Shown one piece after another: positions 1 to 13,200 of a stretch of 64,000 nt of DNA. The stretch lies in NCBI GenBank assembly GCA_009760885.1, contig CM019691.1, positions 25,667,314 to 25,731,313 of the forward strand. The letters run 5' to 3'. A program made the position numbers and the translations under genes. The first letter of the stretch is position 1, and every line of letters starts with the position of its first letter. The DNA comes from Achatina immaculata. Its lineage: Eukaryota > Mollusca > Gastropoda > Stylommatophora > Achatinidae. The notes under the pieces were generated by a model. It was given only the letters and a program-made list of their open reading frames with translations, was not told the DNA's origin and ran no database searches.

Positions 1-463
1 CCTATTTTGTTGTTGATGTTGTGGTCAGCATGACTGAGATGTATTTAGATTTATAAATCAACATGGCTTTTAATGTAAATGAAGATATGTTTTATATATG
101 TGTAGATAGAAAGATACATAGCTTGATTAATTGAATGATTCATTGATTGATATGATTGATTGCTTTCAAAACTGACTACAGTTTTGTGATTTATTTTGTA
201 GGTGATTTGTTTTGGAGATGGTAACTTCACATTTGGACTGACTCATAAGATGGAGCTTTGCTGTACTGAGTGACTGATATAAATTCCATTCACCAAGTTG
301 GACTTTATTCATCAACAGCGGATTTTCCTGTGTTTCAGCACAGCTTCATCTATTCAAGAGTTATGGAATGTTTATATTTTTAATTTGTATAAGTATATAC
401 GTATAGAGAGAAAACATTCATCTTCAATGAGTTGAATTCAGTTTTTATTTGTGGTCACTGCAG
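1..463 (+). other. Upstream flank / 5' UTR intron of the SLC16-like gene
   Basis: No coding sequence is supported here. The first coding exon is preceded by a good acceptor (pyrimidine-rich tract ending in CTGCAG at 458-463), so the DNA just upstream is intronic and at least one non-coding 5' exon lies further left, possibly inside this stretch or off the window. No promoter could be identified. Confidence 0.5.
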
Positions 464-1224
464 GCAGAAATCATGGCAGAGTCTGAAGACTCAGATAAGC
501 CAGGGAGAGGTATGTCCATTGTTCTAGATGATGCTGCTGGCTCTCAAATAGCAGAATGTGAAGATAATGGTGAAAATTTACCAACAGTGGATGTTAGCAG
601 GAGCTCTTCAAGAGCAGAGAACAAAAACACTGACTTTTACATATCAGCTGGTGCCCCAGACACAGAAGGTGGCACAGAAGTTGATGCTAGCAAAAGTTCT
701 GACACCACTGAGGTGTACGATTCAGCAGGTAATGCAAACACATCATCGCACACTTTTGTCCATGATGTTGACACACCAAGTACAGAATTTCAGAAGAGCA
801 GTGGCACTTCTGAAGATTCTCCAAAATTTTTACCAGTACTCACTAGCAGTGTTTCATCTGGCACCAATTTACTACAAAGTGCGTCCTCAGCTAAACGTCC
901 ATCTGATCTTCCTTTATCACAAACCTTCATCACAGAGCAGTCAGTTTCAGTTTCCGAAGCTGCAGAGCAAGAAAAGGAGCAAACAGGTCATAGACACTTT
1001 GAGGTTTCTAATGTGGATGAATCTGCTCTGAGGAGAGAAATTGAGAATGACACCAAAGAGAAGGATCTGGATAGCGCACTTGTAGACCTCGAAAATGGCT
1101 TGTCGCTTAGAAAAACTCCCAGCACTATTTCAGATTCAGATCAAAGCACATACAATGCTAACCAGGACACAATTGGACCACTAGAGAATCCGTATTTCCT
1201 AAAGATGCTAAACTACTCAGTTAG
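464..1224 (+). CDS. SLC16-like exon: N-terminal cytoplasmic tail (CDS from 473)
   Basis: Acceptor CTGCAG at 458-463; ATG at 473 (context AATCATGG) is the first in-frame ATG after it; donor TTAG|GTAACA; ends in phase 2. It encodes residues 1-250, rich in Ser, Thr, Asp and Glu, with no membrane segment, so probably disordered and cytosolic. An open overlapping frame at 558-1031 is a shadow. The length is unusual for SLC16, whose N-termini are normally a few tens of residues. Confidence 0.88.
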
Positions 1225-4200
1225 GTAACATTTTCTTTTAAGAGTTTTTTGTGTGTGTGTGTGTGTCTTCTTTAATAACTTATGTTTCTATGATGTGCTT
1301 TTTTTTAAAAATAATTTTAGTTTAGAATGTAATACAGTAATGATTATTTAAATATAGCAAAAACAGTGTTCACAACCATTTGCATTTTTATTAATAATAG
1401 TAAAACAGTACTCCATTAATTGCATGATATGGGAAGTGGGTATTTATTTTTCCTGCCTTGAAGTTCCTACAAAGGCAGGAAAGCAAAATACACAACATGA
1501 TACCAGAAAGTTGTTCTCTCTTTCTGTAACTAAAACAGGGAAGTACAGTGCTTTTTTTTAACAGATTGCACCACCATGGGGACCATAGCTAACCCTGTCC
1601 CATTGGCCAGGCTGAGCTTGTTACTAGGGGTACCAACAGAGAGATGGGATAGGATCTCTGTTGGCTGTGGATTGCTGACCTCTGCATCAGCCTTCATCTC
1701 TCCCTCTACTCAAAAGTAGTGAGACAAAAAAAAAATATAATAGAACAAGGTCCAAGAGAATCTTTTATAATTATTTTTATTGTGTGTGCGCGCAGAGAAA
1801 GAGAGAGAGAGAGAAAAAATGAGGGTAATTTGTAGCATTTTACAGTTGTTTTTCATGTCTGTTACATTTGGCTGGGAAAAGGGAAGGGAAAAACAAAGCA
1901 TATATATTTTACATGTTGTCATTAAAAAGGTTGAGTCAAAGTGATAATCAGACTTTTGAATTCTTGGTCATCCTTGCTGGAAATGAGGTCTAATAGAAGT
2001 AATATGGTCCTAGGGCATATCACATAGAAGATTCAGCAGGAAGCGGACCAACGATCAGAAATCTGGAGAAGATGACAGTGGCACTTTCATTATGGGCATT
2101 GAACCAGTGATGGTCATGACTGTGCTTTACCTCCATATTGGTGCTTGTTTCTCTTTGTCCAGTAGCTCCCCCCCCCCCACCACTTCCTTGGTTTCATCAT
2201 CCATGTTTTTAGTCACCTGCAGTGTGAAAAACTGATTTAAAAAATTTTTTAAAAATTAGAAATTGATAGTTTGAATTCATAAATTTTATGTGCCCAGCTC
2301 CTTGTCTTTCATAGTCCCTCACTCACATAGTTATGCTATAGCATCACCAATATACACACTCCCAGTATCACTATAACTACTGTACAGCGCTTTGTATAAT
2401 TTATTTGGCTTAAAACTGCACCTGAGTACAAAAGTAGTGATGTCGGAAATTCCGCCAAACCTATAAGACGCCTTAATATATAAAGGGGTGTCAGTCAGTA
2501 ATCATTTGCATGTCCCTTGTGGAACTTTGCCTCCCTAACAGCTCTCCTGTAGGCCTCTTGGTTGTGAGCAAGATGCCCTGCTGCTGATGCATCCATTTGC
2601 AGATCATCAACAACGTCTTGCAGCCATCTTCACCTTGGTCTTCCTCTCTTTCTTTTTTCCATTATGTACCCTTCCAAGATGGTCTTCTCTAAATTCTCAT
2701 GACGTTTAATGTGTCCAAAATATTTAAGTTTTCTCTGTTTAATCCTCTTTACTACCCAGCCTTCTTCAATATTAAGTTCTTGTAGTATGGATATATTTGT
2801 TCTTTTCTGCGTCCATGATACTTGAAGAACTCTTCTGTAGCATTTACATTCAAAGGCATTTATGTGTTTCTCAGCTGTTTTGTTAAGTTTCTAGGTCTCA
2901 CAGGCATATGTTGTGATGGGAAAGATGCATGCCCTTAAAAATGTTATTTTTGTAGTTCTGTCTGTTCCTCTCCACAGCTTCTTTAGTTTTACTTTCTGAA
3001 GAGTGATAGATGTCCTCCTTTTAATTTCCCTCAGGTATGTATATATGTTAAAAAACATATACAGAGTTCAGTATTATCCATGGTTTCAAGCATCTGTGGT
3101 AGAGCTTGGAACCAGATGGGCCTATGGACACAGGGATACTGCTGTGTTTTGGTATTGCAGTTTAGTCAACAGAGTAGTGATTAGTGAGTTCTCAGGGGAA
3201 CTTGATAGATTTTGCTTACTGGGTTTGCTCTGGCTGTTAAAATCACCATGGATAACTCAGTATTCTTTAAGATGTCACTGTTACATGATTTAGACTACAG
3301 CAGTTTATAAGATTTACACCACCTTGTCTAGACTGCAAGGTTTTCACTTCATTATCAAGTTTGCAAGCACAAGGAGATATGCTTACATAGACTAGGGAAC
3401 ATGTTTGTAGACTATACTTTGAGAAGCTCTGTTTTGTAGAAGACATTAACAGTATAGTCTGAGACTTTTCAGACTGTTAATCAACATAGAACTGTTGTCA
3501 ACAGTCATTCTACATTGTGGAATATACTGTGGAAATTAGACTTGTCTGAAGTACAAGGATGATCATCTGTACTATATCTGAGACATGAATGCTTGCACTG
3601 TTTGCTTGAAATGCTAATATTCATTAATGTTTGTTCAGTCAAACAGCTGAAGATGATGGATTTAAGGGTACTTCCAATCTGGATCTTGATAATTTCACAA
3701 GCACTCAGACTTCAGAAGACATGGATGGAGGATGGGCATGGGTTGTGCTCTTTGCAGCATTTTTTTCTCTTTCCTTAACTGGAGCTACAACTTTTGCTGC
3801 TGGTAAATCTTGCTTATTATATTCAGCTTCTCACTGAAGGTTTAACAGATCATAAAAAAACTAAACAGACTAAAACCAAAGCATCATTTTCAGGCTACAA
3901 GCCAAGCATATCACCTTCACAAATACTTAAATAAAATCAATAAAAACCACAGTCCAGATTCCAGACATTGTTATAATGATAAGGAAATAGTTGAACATTT
4001 CCTGCCTAAATATCTCAAACTAGATGAGCTATGAATAAATTTGCATCAAAGACATCCTACAATTCAAAATTAGCTGTATTCCTAGACTGAACAGCTGCAA
4101 AGGACAACCAAGTTCTTCACTATGGCATCAGCTAGCAAGAGCTTGCACCAACAAGGAGATCCACCACCACCCACCCAGTGCTGTCTTTCCTTTTTTGCAA

Positions 4201-7200
4201 AGCACACATTTTAACTACATAAACGTTTCCTTTGTTTCAAAACTGAAGATTGTTGTTATTGTTTCCATATACTTGTATCTGTTAGCAGATGTCCTTTGCA
4301 GTTGATGCAGCAGTGATGCTGAATTGCAAGCATCATATTGGATGGGAAGTGGGTTGTGGTGGCTGTTTTTACAGACCTGAGTGAAGCTAAAAAAAAAAAA
4401 AAGCAGGGAAGGATTTAGTGGTTCTTTAGAATCACTAAAAACAACAAACAACCCACAGGAAACCACAACAGAATGAAGCACCTTACACTGTCAACAACTG
4501 TGGCCATACAATGGGTACCATCCCACAGAGAAATAGCTGACACTTTATCAAAAGCTGGCAGGAATCAAGATCAAACAAATCATTCAGCAAACTACCAAGA
4601 GGCAAAAACCATAATCTATAACCAATGCAGATCTGAATGGAAGAAATAACTGAAATGCAACAATGAACCAGATGTAATACACCAACTACATCAACAAACC
4701 ATCCTCTTTCACCTATGGACAGGCCATTGCAGACTACTGAACTACCTACATCAACTCAAAATGTCTCACACAGATGTGCCTGTGGAGTCCAGACTCCAGA
4801 ACATATCCTTCAAGTATGGCCAAACCATGCAGACCTGAGACAAGAGACCAGAGAACAAAAGCTTTGGGGTTCCTATCAGGATCTGGAGAGGACTACGAGC
4901 TTTGCCATGTCAACAGGGATCAGGATCTGATGTGACCAACAACCTCGAATGTGGAAGAAGAAAGACAGCAAAATGAAGTGATCTAAAACCATTTTAATTT
5001 TCCTCACAGTGCTTCATGTATCACAAAAACCTAGCGAATGAATTCAGGAATCTGTAAAGCCATCCACCATCATGGTGGATCAAATTGAGACACCTGATAT
5101 TACAGCTCACCGAAAGGGCATTGTGTACATCATGGGAAATTTGTGTAAATACCAGCTAAGACATTGTTATTTTTATTTGTAAAACATGATATCAGACACC
5201 AGTGGTTTATCTTGAGATGTTAACAGTTCATACATAGGAGTGAATTATCTGTCTCACAAAACAGGGGCTGTCCATATGAAATGTACTTTTGTTAAATTAA
5301 GACATTATGTAGTCAGTCATGGTTTCTCCAGAACTTTTAGTGACTTTATTGCACTTTTGAGTGCTGTCTCCTTAATTACTATATAGTTATATAAGTTAAA
5401 TAAGTAAAATATGGGCACTAACACCATATCCCTATGTGCCTCTAAGGCATGACAGTATTACCTTTACCTTTACTTTTTTATATAAGTTAACTTTAACTCC
5501 TCATGACCGAACAATAATTGTTTTATAGTGTACATAAAATATTTGAACTTCCTATATCTGTACTCTCCTTAATTACACCAAAAATAATAATAGATGTACG
5601 TATAAGCTGCCCCAGCATCTCGTAACTGTGAACTAGAAATTCCTGACAGCTAATGCCATGGGGAAGAACCTGAAGTTAAACATTATATTGTATCAAGGAT
5701 CTTCTGGAAATATACCAAGAAACCCAAATGGATGTATCAGCAGCAGGCCATCTTGCTCACAACCGAGAGGCCTACAGGAGTGCTGTTAGGGGGGCAAAGT
5801 TCTGCAAGGGACATGCAAATGATTGAATCAAGGAAAATGCTTTTCTTTTTTTCTTTTTTTTTTTTTTTTTCCTTCTCCCAGGTGTTTTGATGCCTGCAAT
5901 TTTAGAGATTGATCCAGATATTACAAAGGCTTCTTGGATTGGAGCAGTTCATATCAGTGTCTTATGCATGTCAGGTGTGTATTTCATTGTTTTTTTTTAA
6001 AATATTACACTAGCTTATTACCCGGCATTGCCCGGTGATTTATTTATCCCAGTCTTCTATTAGACAGGAAAAGGAATGAATTCTATCTATAGTGTAATAT
6101 TGAAGTAATTTTATTTACCGGTATTTAAAAGTATAACTACAGTATGCAAATTATAAAGTCTTTTACAAATTCAGTATGATATTAATTTAATTCATAACTT
6201 GATTATAAACTACATTTTTAGTTTCACCTCCAGGAGCAAGAATAAATAAATTCTTGGGTGACCCCACCCTCGAGCAAGCAAAATAAGGTTGTCCATGGGA
6301 GAAACATGGCCATCTCAAATCTATATCTCTCCTTCTTTCTTTGTTCCTGTATCTGTCTCCCTCTCTGTCCCTATATTTATCTCCCTCTCCCCCCTCTCTT
6401 CTTACCTATCTCTCTCTCTCCCTGTTTCTATCTCTCAGCTTCTCCCTCTCTATCTCTCCCCCCCTATTCTCTCTCTCTCTCTCTCTTCCCCCCCCCCCCC
6501 CCCCCAATTTGAAAAGCTAATTTGAAAAAAAAAAAAAAAAAGAAAACGGCACACTGTCACTGAGCAATAAAATTTACTATAGAATACAATAAAAAGCAAA
6601 TATAAACATAAGGAAAAAGCAAAGTTAAAATGTATTTTTACAAATATAATTAAAACAAAAAGAGACCATCAAAGTCATTTAGACCATCAAAATTATTTGG
6701 ACTTGCCATGGGAGGCTAGAAATGCTGTTCTTAGACCAGCACCTCTATTTCATGATTATCTCCCTTAGACCATTCTTTTGTTCTCCTTTAATTTACTGGA
6801 AAATAAGTCACCCCCTTCGTACCCTAATCCCTAGGGGAGATAGGAGAGTTTTACCCCCACATTATACATTTCCAGATTATAAGTCATATATGTACCAAGT
6901 TTGGTTGAAATTGCTCTAGGCATTCCAGCATGATGTTGGAACATACACATCCACACATATACATGTATTTTTTTCTATATATATTATACACATTTATGTT
7001 TGATTGTAAATGTGAATTTAGAAATGTATGAGTGTTTATATGTATGGCACACAACACTACAGATTTTTTTGTTTGTGTTCACCTGCTGTGAACTTCGATG
7101 AAGTTGCTTATTGTTTGACTGTTTTCTCTTCATTTGCTAACTCTTCATGTGCTGAGTGGTGGTGGTTTTTTGTGGGGGAGGAGGGGGGTAGGGAGGAAGT

Positions 7201-10200
7201 GCAAGGAAGAAACAGCAGCAGATTACAAATGCACAGATTTGGTTGTAAGAATATATGTCGCTGTGGGCTATAGGTCACTGGCTGCTATCTCAATCAGCTT
7301 GAGCATTTCATCTCTGCCCCCAACATTGTTTTTGGAAAGAATCTTTTCTTTTACTCAGAATAAATAAAAAAACTGAACTCTTAAAAAGATTGTGAATGTT
7401 TTGTTGCGTGAATTATCAAAATAGTAGTGGCAGTCCAATTTAAGTTAAAGGTAAAAATCCTAATTTTCATGCCATTAAGGCATGGTGTTAGGCCCATTTT
7501 ACTCTGGCACATGAGAGTGTGATGTCTGAGTGGCAAAGTGGTTAGTGCACTAGTCTCTCATGGTGAGGGTCAGGGGTTCAAATCCAGCCAGAGGCAGTGC
7601 ACATGCCCCCGGTCGCCCAGCTGTAGAAGTGGGTAACTGACTTCTTTTGTAGCTGGAGAATCCAGTGTGCTCATAGGACAAGGAAAATATGAGCACTAGC
7701 ACCACGCACATTGGGGATAACAAGGCCACATTTACCAATTTAAATGTAAATCATGTAATATCAAAGCTGATATTTTGTTGATCATGGTTTACAGGTCCAT
7801 TTGTTGGCATTGTGTTAAATTGTCTTGGAGCAAAATGGACAGTTTTCTGTGCTGGGATTGTTTTATCCCTTGGTCTTATCTCAGCGTCACGGGCCGATTC
7901 TGTTGTACAGCTTATATTCACTCATGGTCTGATCTCAGGTTAGAAAAAAGACATTTATTTTATCATTTATTTGTTCAGGTGTATTTATAAATTTTACCAG
8001 TTCAATGCCTTGTTCATCTGTGATCACACTAAGTGATCATATAAGGTTCATTTTGATAGGTGAAATCAGTTAAACAGTTAGCCAGTAAATCCTTAACTGA
8101 CTTGTCATCATGTCCTTGTTCTGTCATACTGGAACGGTAAGTTGTGGGTAAGTAGTAGAAGATTCCTAAGCGGGCAAGAAGCAGGATATAAAGACTGAAC
8201 TGTGATTTTTAAAATAGTTTTGTAAGATGCCTGTGACATTCTTCTAGTAGCAACTGTTCATTCATTTGTTTACTTGGCATGGAGGATAGCGTTGCTGATG
8301 ATGCTTCTACATGTTATGCAGTCCTCATCATTTCCAGTTAGTTCAGACATTTTTCTTTCCCATGCCTCTTGGTAGTCAGCCAAGATATTTTTCTCTTGGT
8401 CTTCCTCTCTTTCTTTTTCACATGAAAGTTTCTACAACGTTTTCCAACATGACGTGACATGTCCAAGATGTTTTGAGCAGCTAAACCATTGAATCTTCAC
8501 TGATTGTAAGCTCTTCCTATAACTGTACATTTTAGCTTTGCTCTTTGTTGCCAATGGTACAAATCGTGAAAGAAATGTTTCAAGTTAGATGGTGAGTAGG
8601 TTGCATGGGCATTCTTGAATTTCAAAATTGGAACCAAGAATAAACCTTCTTAACAGACTATACTAATGTGAAGAATCTTGGTAGATTCCACTTTCAGCTG
8701 AGAAATACATCAAACCTCATACAGCCATGTAGGCTGAAAAAGTGCAACTGTTTTTCTTTTCCTAGGAACACCACAGAAAGATAGATTAAGGATATTGGCA
8801 AGCTGTTTCCAGGAATACCACAGAGAGATAGAATAGGAGTCTTGTCTAGCTGTGATTTATTGTTCCTGATAATTATATGCCATCCTTCTAGAACAGTCAT
8901 TTTTGCTGCTAATTCCTTCAGGTAGCACTTGTAGCAGTTGACTGAATACCTTAACCCTCTTAACTTTGACCACAAGTTGTGAACATGATTCAGTAATCTT
9001 GATTTAAATTTCATTAACAAGTTTGATGAACCACAGAATTTATGTAGACTTAGTGCTATGCCACAGTATGCTTTATAACATATGCAGGACATTTAACAGC
9101 TGCTAAAGAGACTTTAGAGATGGAGAAAAAAAAATATCGGAGTGTCATCACACTAAAAGTGGAAATTCTAGACAGCAAACAGCAGAGTAGGAAAAATATT
9201 CAGAAATAAATTAGGCTCACATATAAAACCCTTAAGTGAAATTTTATAAGCTGGTGCAAATCCCATCCCCTAGTTTTAATGCATTGCAGCCCACCCTTAA
9301 AACAGGGACAACCCGCTGGGCCCTAGAACAGTGCACCAGCTGGACACCCCTCTCTCCATAGGGCCATTGAAGAACCATGCCTTCTTTCATTGACTTTGGA
9401 CTTGAGACCAAAGTGTCTAATTTATGGCACTGATCTTCAAATGATATCCAGTTTAAAAAATCTTTTTATTCATGCACTGACAACTATATGTGCAATGCAG
9501 TGTAGATATTTCCATCTTCAGAACTAGAGTTTTCAGTAATGCTAATATGTTGTACACCCATATGTGTCAGCAAGAATGTGTTGTGGCTATTCTCATGTAT
9601 ACAGTCTTTCAGCCAAGAAGATAAGTTGCTGGTCTGTTAGACTTTTCATGGCTCCAGAACTGTGACCAAGTAGATAAATACAGACACCCCCCCCCAAAAA
9701 AAAACAAAACCTTGGTCTGCTGTTATATATATATAAAATTTCATTTGCAGATTCATTGCCATTTTCTTACATAAAATGTCAAGCTTTTAGCTGGTAAGGC
9801 ACTACATGTTGTTAAGTTAACTTTTTTTTTTTTTTTTGGCACATTTGGCTGTGCTTGGTTTTAATATTTTTAAAATGTATTTTCCAGGAATGGGATCTGG
9901 GTTCATCCTGAATACTATGTTTGTGACTGTTGGCCAGTACTTTAACCGCTACCGTGGTCTGGCTTGTGGACTTTTGGCTACTGGCTCTGGAGCAGGCATG
10001 CTGGCAGGTCTAGTGTGCAAATTTTGTTTTCATTGTTGAGGTTTTGTAGATTTCACTGAGTACTTATTTTCAGTGACATTTAAAAAAATTTTTTTTTTAA
10101 TTGAGAAAATTACTGCTGTCCATTTTTAGTTTGTCCAGTTAAATACAAGTTTTTAAAAAAATTTTTAAAATGTAAATATTGTGAAAACAACAGTTGTTAT

Positions 10201-13200
10201 TTCTATATGTGTATGTATATGTTTGTGTACAGGTAATCTTATGCCAGGGACTTCAGTATGTAGCATTCTTTGGTATTTCCTCAGCTGTTACAATCCACAT
10301 TAGAAATGGTTTATGGTTTTATGTAGTTTTGGGAAAGTGACATAATTTTATCCTCTGGTGCACGCTAATACAGTTTTGCTGAGATCATCTTCTTCTATTT
10401 TCCTGGAACTGTGACCTGTTGTTCTTTGTGGTCGATGTGGTGAAGATGTTGTGGCACTGCATAATGTCAGATTGGGAGTGGGTTACAGTGGATGTTGTGG
10501 CACTGCATAATGTCAGATTGGGAGTGGGTTACAGTGGATGTTGTGGCACTGCATAATGTCAGATTGAGAGTGGGTTACAGTGGATGTTGTGGCACTGCAT
10601 AATGTCAGATTGGGAGTAGGTTACAGTGGATGTTGTGGCACTGCATAATGTCAGATTGGGAGTAGGTTACAGTGGATGTTGTGGCACTGCATACTGTCAG
10701 ATTGAGAGTGGGTTACAGTGGATGTTGTGGCACTGCATAATGTCAGATTGGGAGTAGGTTACAGTGGATGTTGTGGCACTGCATAATGTCAGATTGGGAG
10801 TAGGTTACAGTGGATGTTGTGGCACTGCATAATGTCAGATTGGGAGTGGGTTACAGTGGATGTTGTGGCACTGCATAATGTCAGATTGAGAGTAGGTTAC
10901 AGTGGATGTTGTGGCACTGCATAATGTCAGATTGGGAGTGGGTTACAGTGGCTATTTTTTTTCAATCCCTCAGAGGGTTAAAAAGCAAGGAGTGTGCAAG
11001 ACTTCTTTTGCTGAGTGCATTGTAATAGGTACATTGATGATGTCTGCCCCATTAGCTCGCTAAGCCTGTTACTGGGGGTACCAATGGAAAGGTGGTACAG
11101 GCTCTTGGTTGGCTATGGTTCACCAAACCTGATGCAGGTGTGTCAGCTATGGGTGACTGACTGGTAAATCGGACATTGTTTTTCACCCCATTTTGCTGAG
11201 ACGACTGGCAGAGATGTCGCTGTCTTTACTGAACTTCAGCAAGTGATATTTTTGATTAATAGAGTGGATTTTTTTTTAAAACAAGGAAAGTGGTTGTTGT
11301 GTTATAAATTTAATTTAAAACCTTAAGTTTTGGGGAAAAGGTTAAAATCTTCATATTTGTCTGGAAGATTTAGAGTAATAAGGCACCTAAGATTACAAGC
11401 AAGAAATATCTAGTAGAAGCCATTGAAAAAAATTATCCGTAACAAAAAATGATGGAGTAGTTAGTGTATTTGCTTGATGATCAGAAGGTCACTTATTTAA
11501 TTTCACACTTCAGAGGAATTTTTTTGGACTGACTGGCAGTGGAGTCAGCTAAGTCTCAGAAGCATGGGTACTTGAGGTTTCACTATAAAAACAAAGGCAG
11601 CAAGAACAGGTGCTGGCATCCCCACCTCAAATGCTGTTGTGGCCTAGAAATTGTGAAGGCATTGGCACCTCACTGTTACATTATACAAATGCAATGGGAC
11701 ATAGAACAAATGAACACACTGTATTTTTGAAGAGTTAAGAATTAGGCACACGGACCCATCTACCATTCTGCCCTTCATCATCCAACTTTCATTCAGTCAC
11801 AGATATTCAGCATTTATTATTGAACATAATATGCGTGAAAAATAAAAAAAATTGAATAAATAAATAATTAACCCTTTCTTTCCATACACTCCACATTCTA
11901 CTTTATGCAGCTACATGAAATAAACTTAATTACATTCTCACATTGTAAACTAACCCATTTTTGGAACAGCAGTATAATAGATACAACAATCAAGTCATAC
12001 TTTAGATTAAACTAATTTAGATTTTGATAGTATGTATACCTATACTTTTCATACAGCAAATACAAAAGGACAACTGATATTTATTGGAAATGTAATGAAA
12101 GGTGGAGGAACGAAATAATGTGATAGAAAATGACCAATAGAACTGATTGAAAACTTACAAGGATCTGTGGAGAACCATAATTGCCACTGCCAGTTGAAGA
12201 TCATTTCTGATTGATGGGTCTTACTATTTATTTATTTATCTTTCCATTTTCAGGGGGAAATGCTATGGCAGCACTACTAAATCACTTTGGTTTAAGTGGA
12301 ACATATATGCTGTGGGCTGGAATTACCCTACATTCCACTGTCTTTGCAATGTTGCTGCGCCCTTCTCCTGCAGAACGACTGAGAGAGGCTGAAAAAAAAG
12401 CAGCTCATGCCACACAGAATAGAAGTCAGATCTTACATGGTGACATCACTAGCATGAGGAGTGGATTAAACAGTATTTACATTGGAGATCGGAGCAGCGT
12501 TTTCAGCAGAAGAAGCTCCATTAGATGGTCACAGAAGACCACACGCAGGACATCAAAGCAAGACCAAGGTGTTGCTCCACTTCTGAAAACTGTCCTGCAC
12601 AGGGATGTGTCTAGATCTGCACTTTCAGTGTCTGCCAATAGATCCTTGAAATTACAAAGCAGATCTAATTTAGGTGCTCCTGCCAGTCCAACATCTGTTC
12701 AGAGCAAATTGTCATTGAGTTCTAATATACCGTCAGACAGTCTTAACGCATCATTCACACACAATTCTAGCATAGCACAAGTGGCTGATAGTCCTAAAGT
12801 TTTCAGTCAGGATGATGCAGATCAGTCCACTTCAGATGATAAGTTTAATTTCATTGGGGCAGAAAAACTTCCTTTGTTGGATTCTGGCACTGTCTCAAAA
12901 ACCCCAGAAAAAACTGTGACTAGCTCTGCCTCACAACTGCAGCAGTCTCCCACTGGCAGTTACACTCCATCAGAATTTAATCGGTCTTTCCGCAGGAGAC
13001 TTCTTTCAGGATCTTCCCAAGCACCCTCTCGCTTAAGCTATCGTTCGTCCATACGAGAACAGCTGCAGCGTAGTGATTTGGACAACGAGTCTCTAGCCTC
13101 GACTTTAGTTTCTCATCTTCAGCCACAAGATGCTCTGATTCCAAGATATCGTCTCGGATCACGTAGTGTCTCATCCATGCTTGGAAGTATTGCTAGTTTT

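Noticed and set aside
558..1031. 157-codon open frame overlapping the first transporter exon
   Set aside because: It is an alternative frame of a coding exon whose own frame is supported by splice phase and family context.
6258..6525. Two open frames rich in Ser, Leu and Pro
   Set aside because: Low-complexity translation of a CT-rich tract.
7523..7600. Possible tRNA gene (A- and B-box motifs)
   Set aside because: No closed acceptor stem, a long conserved non-tRNA body follows, and the unit is dispersed; it is a SINE head.
8694..9092. 132-codon minus-strand frame in a transporter intron
   Set aside because: No recognisable domain, no start context or splice partners; possibly a chance frame or old repeat.
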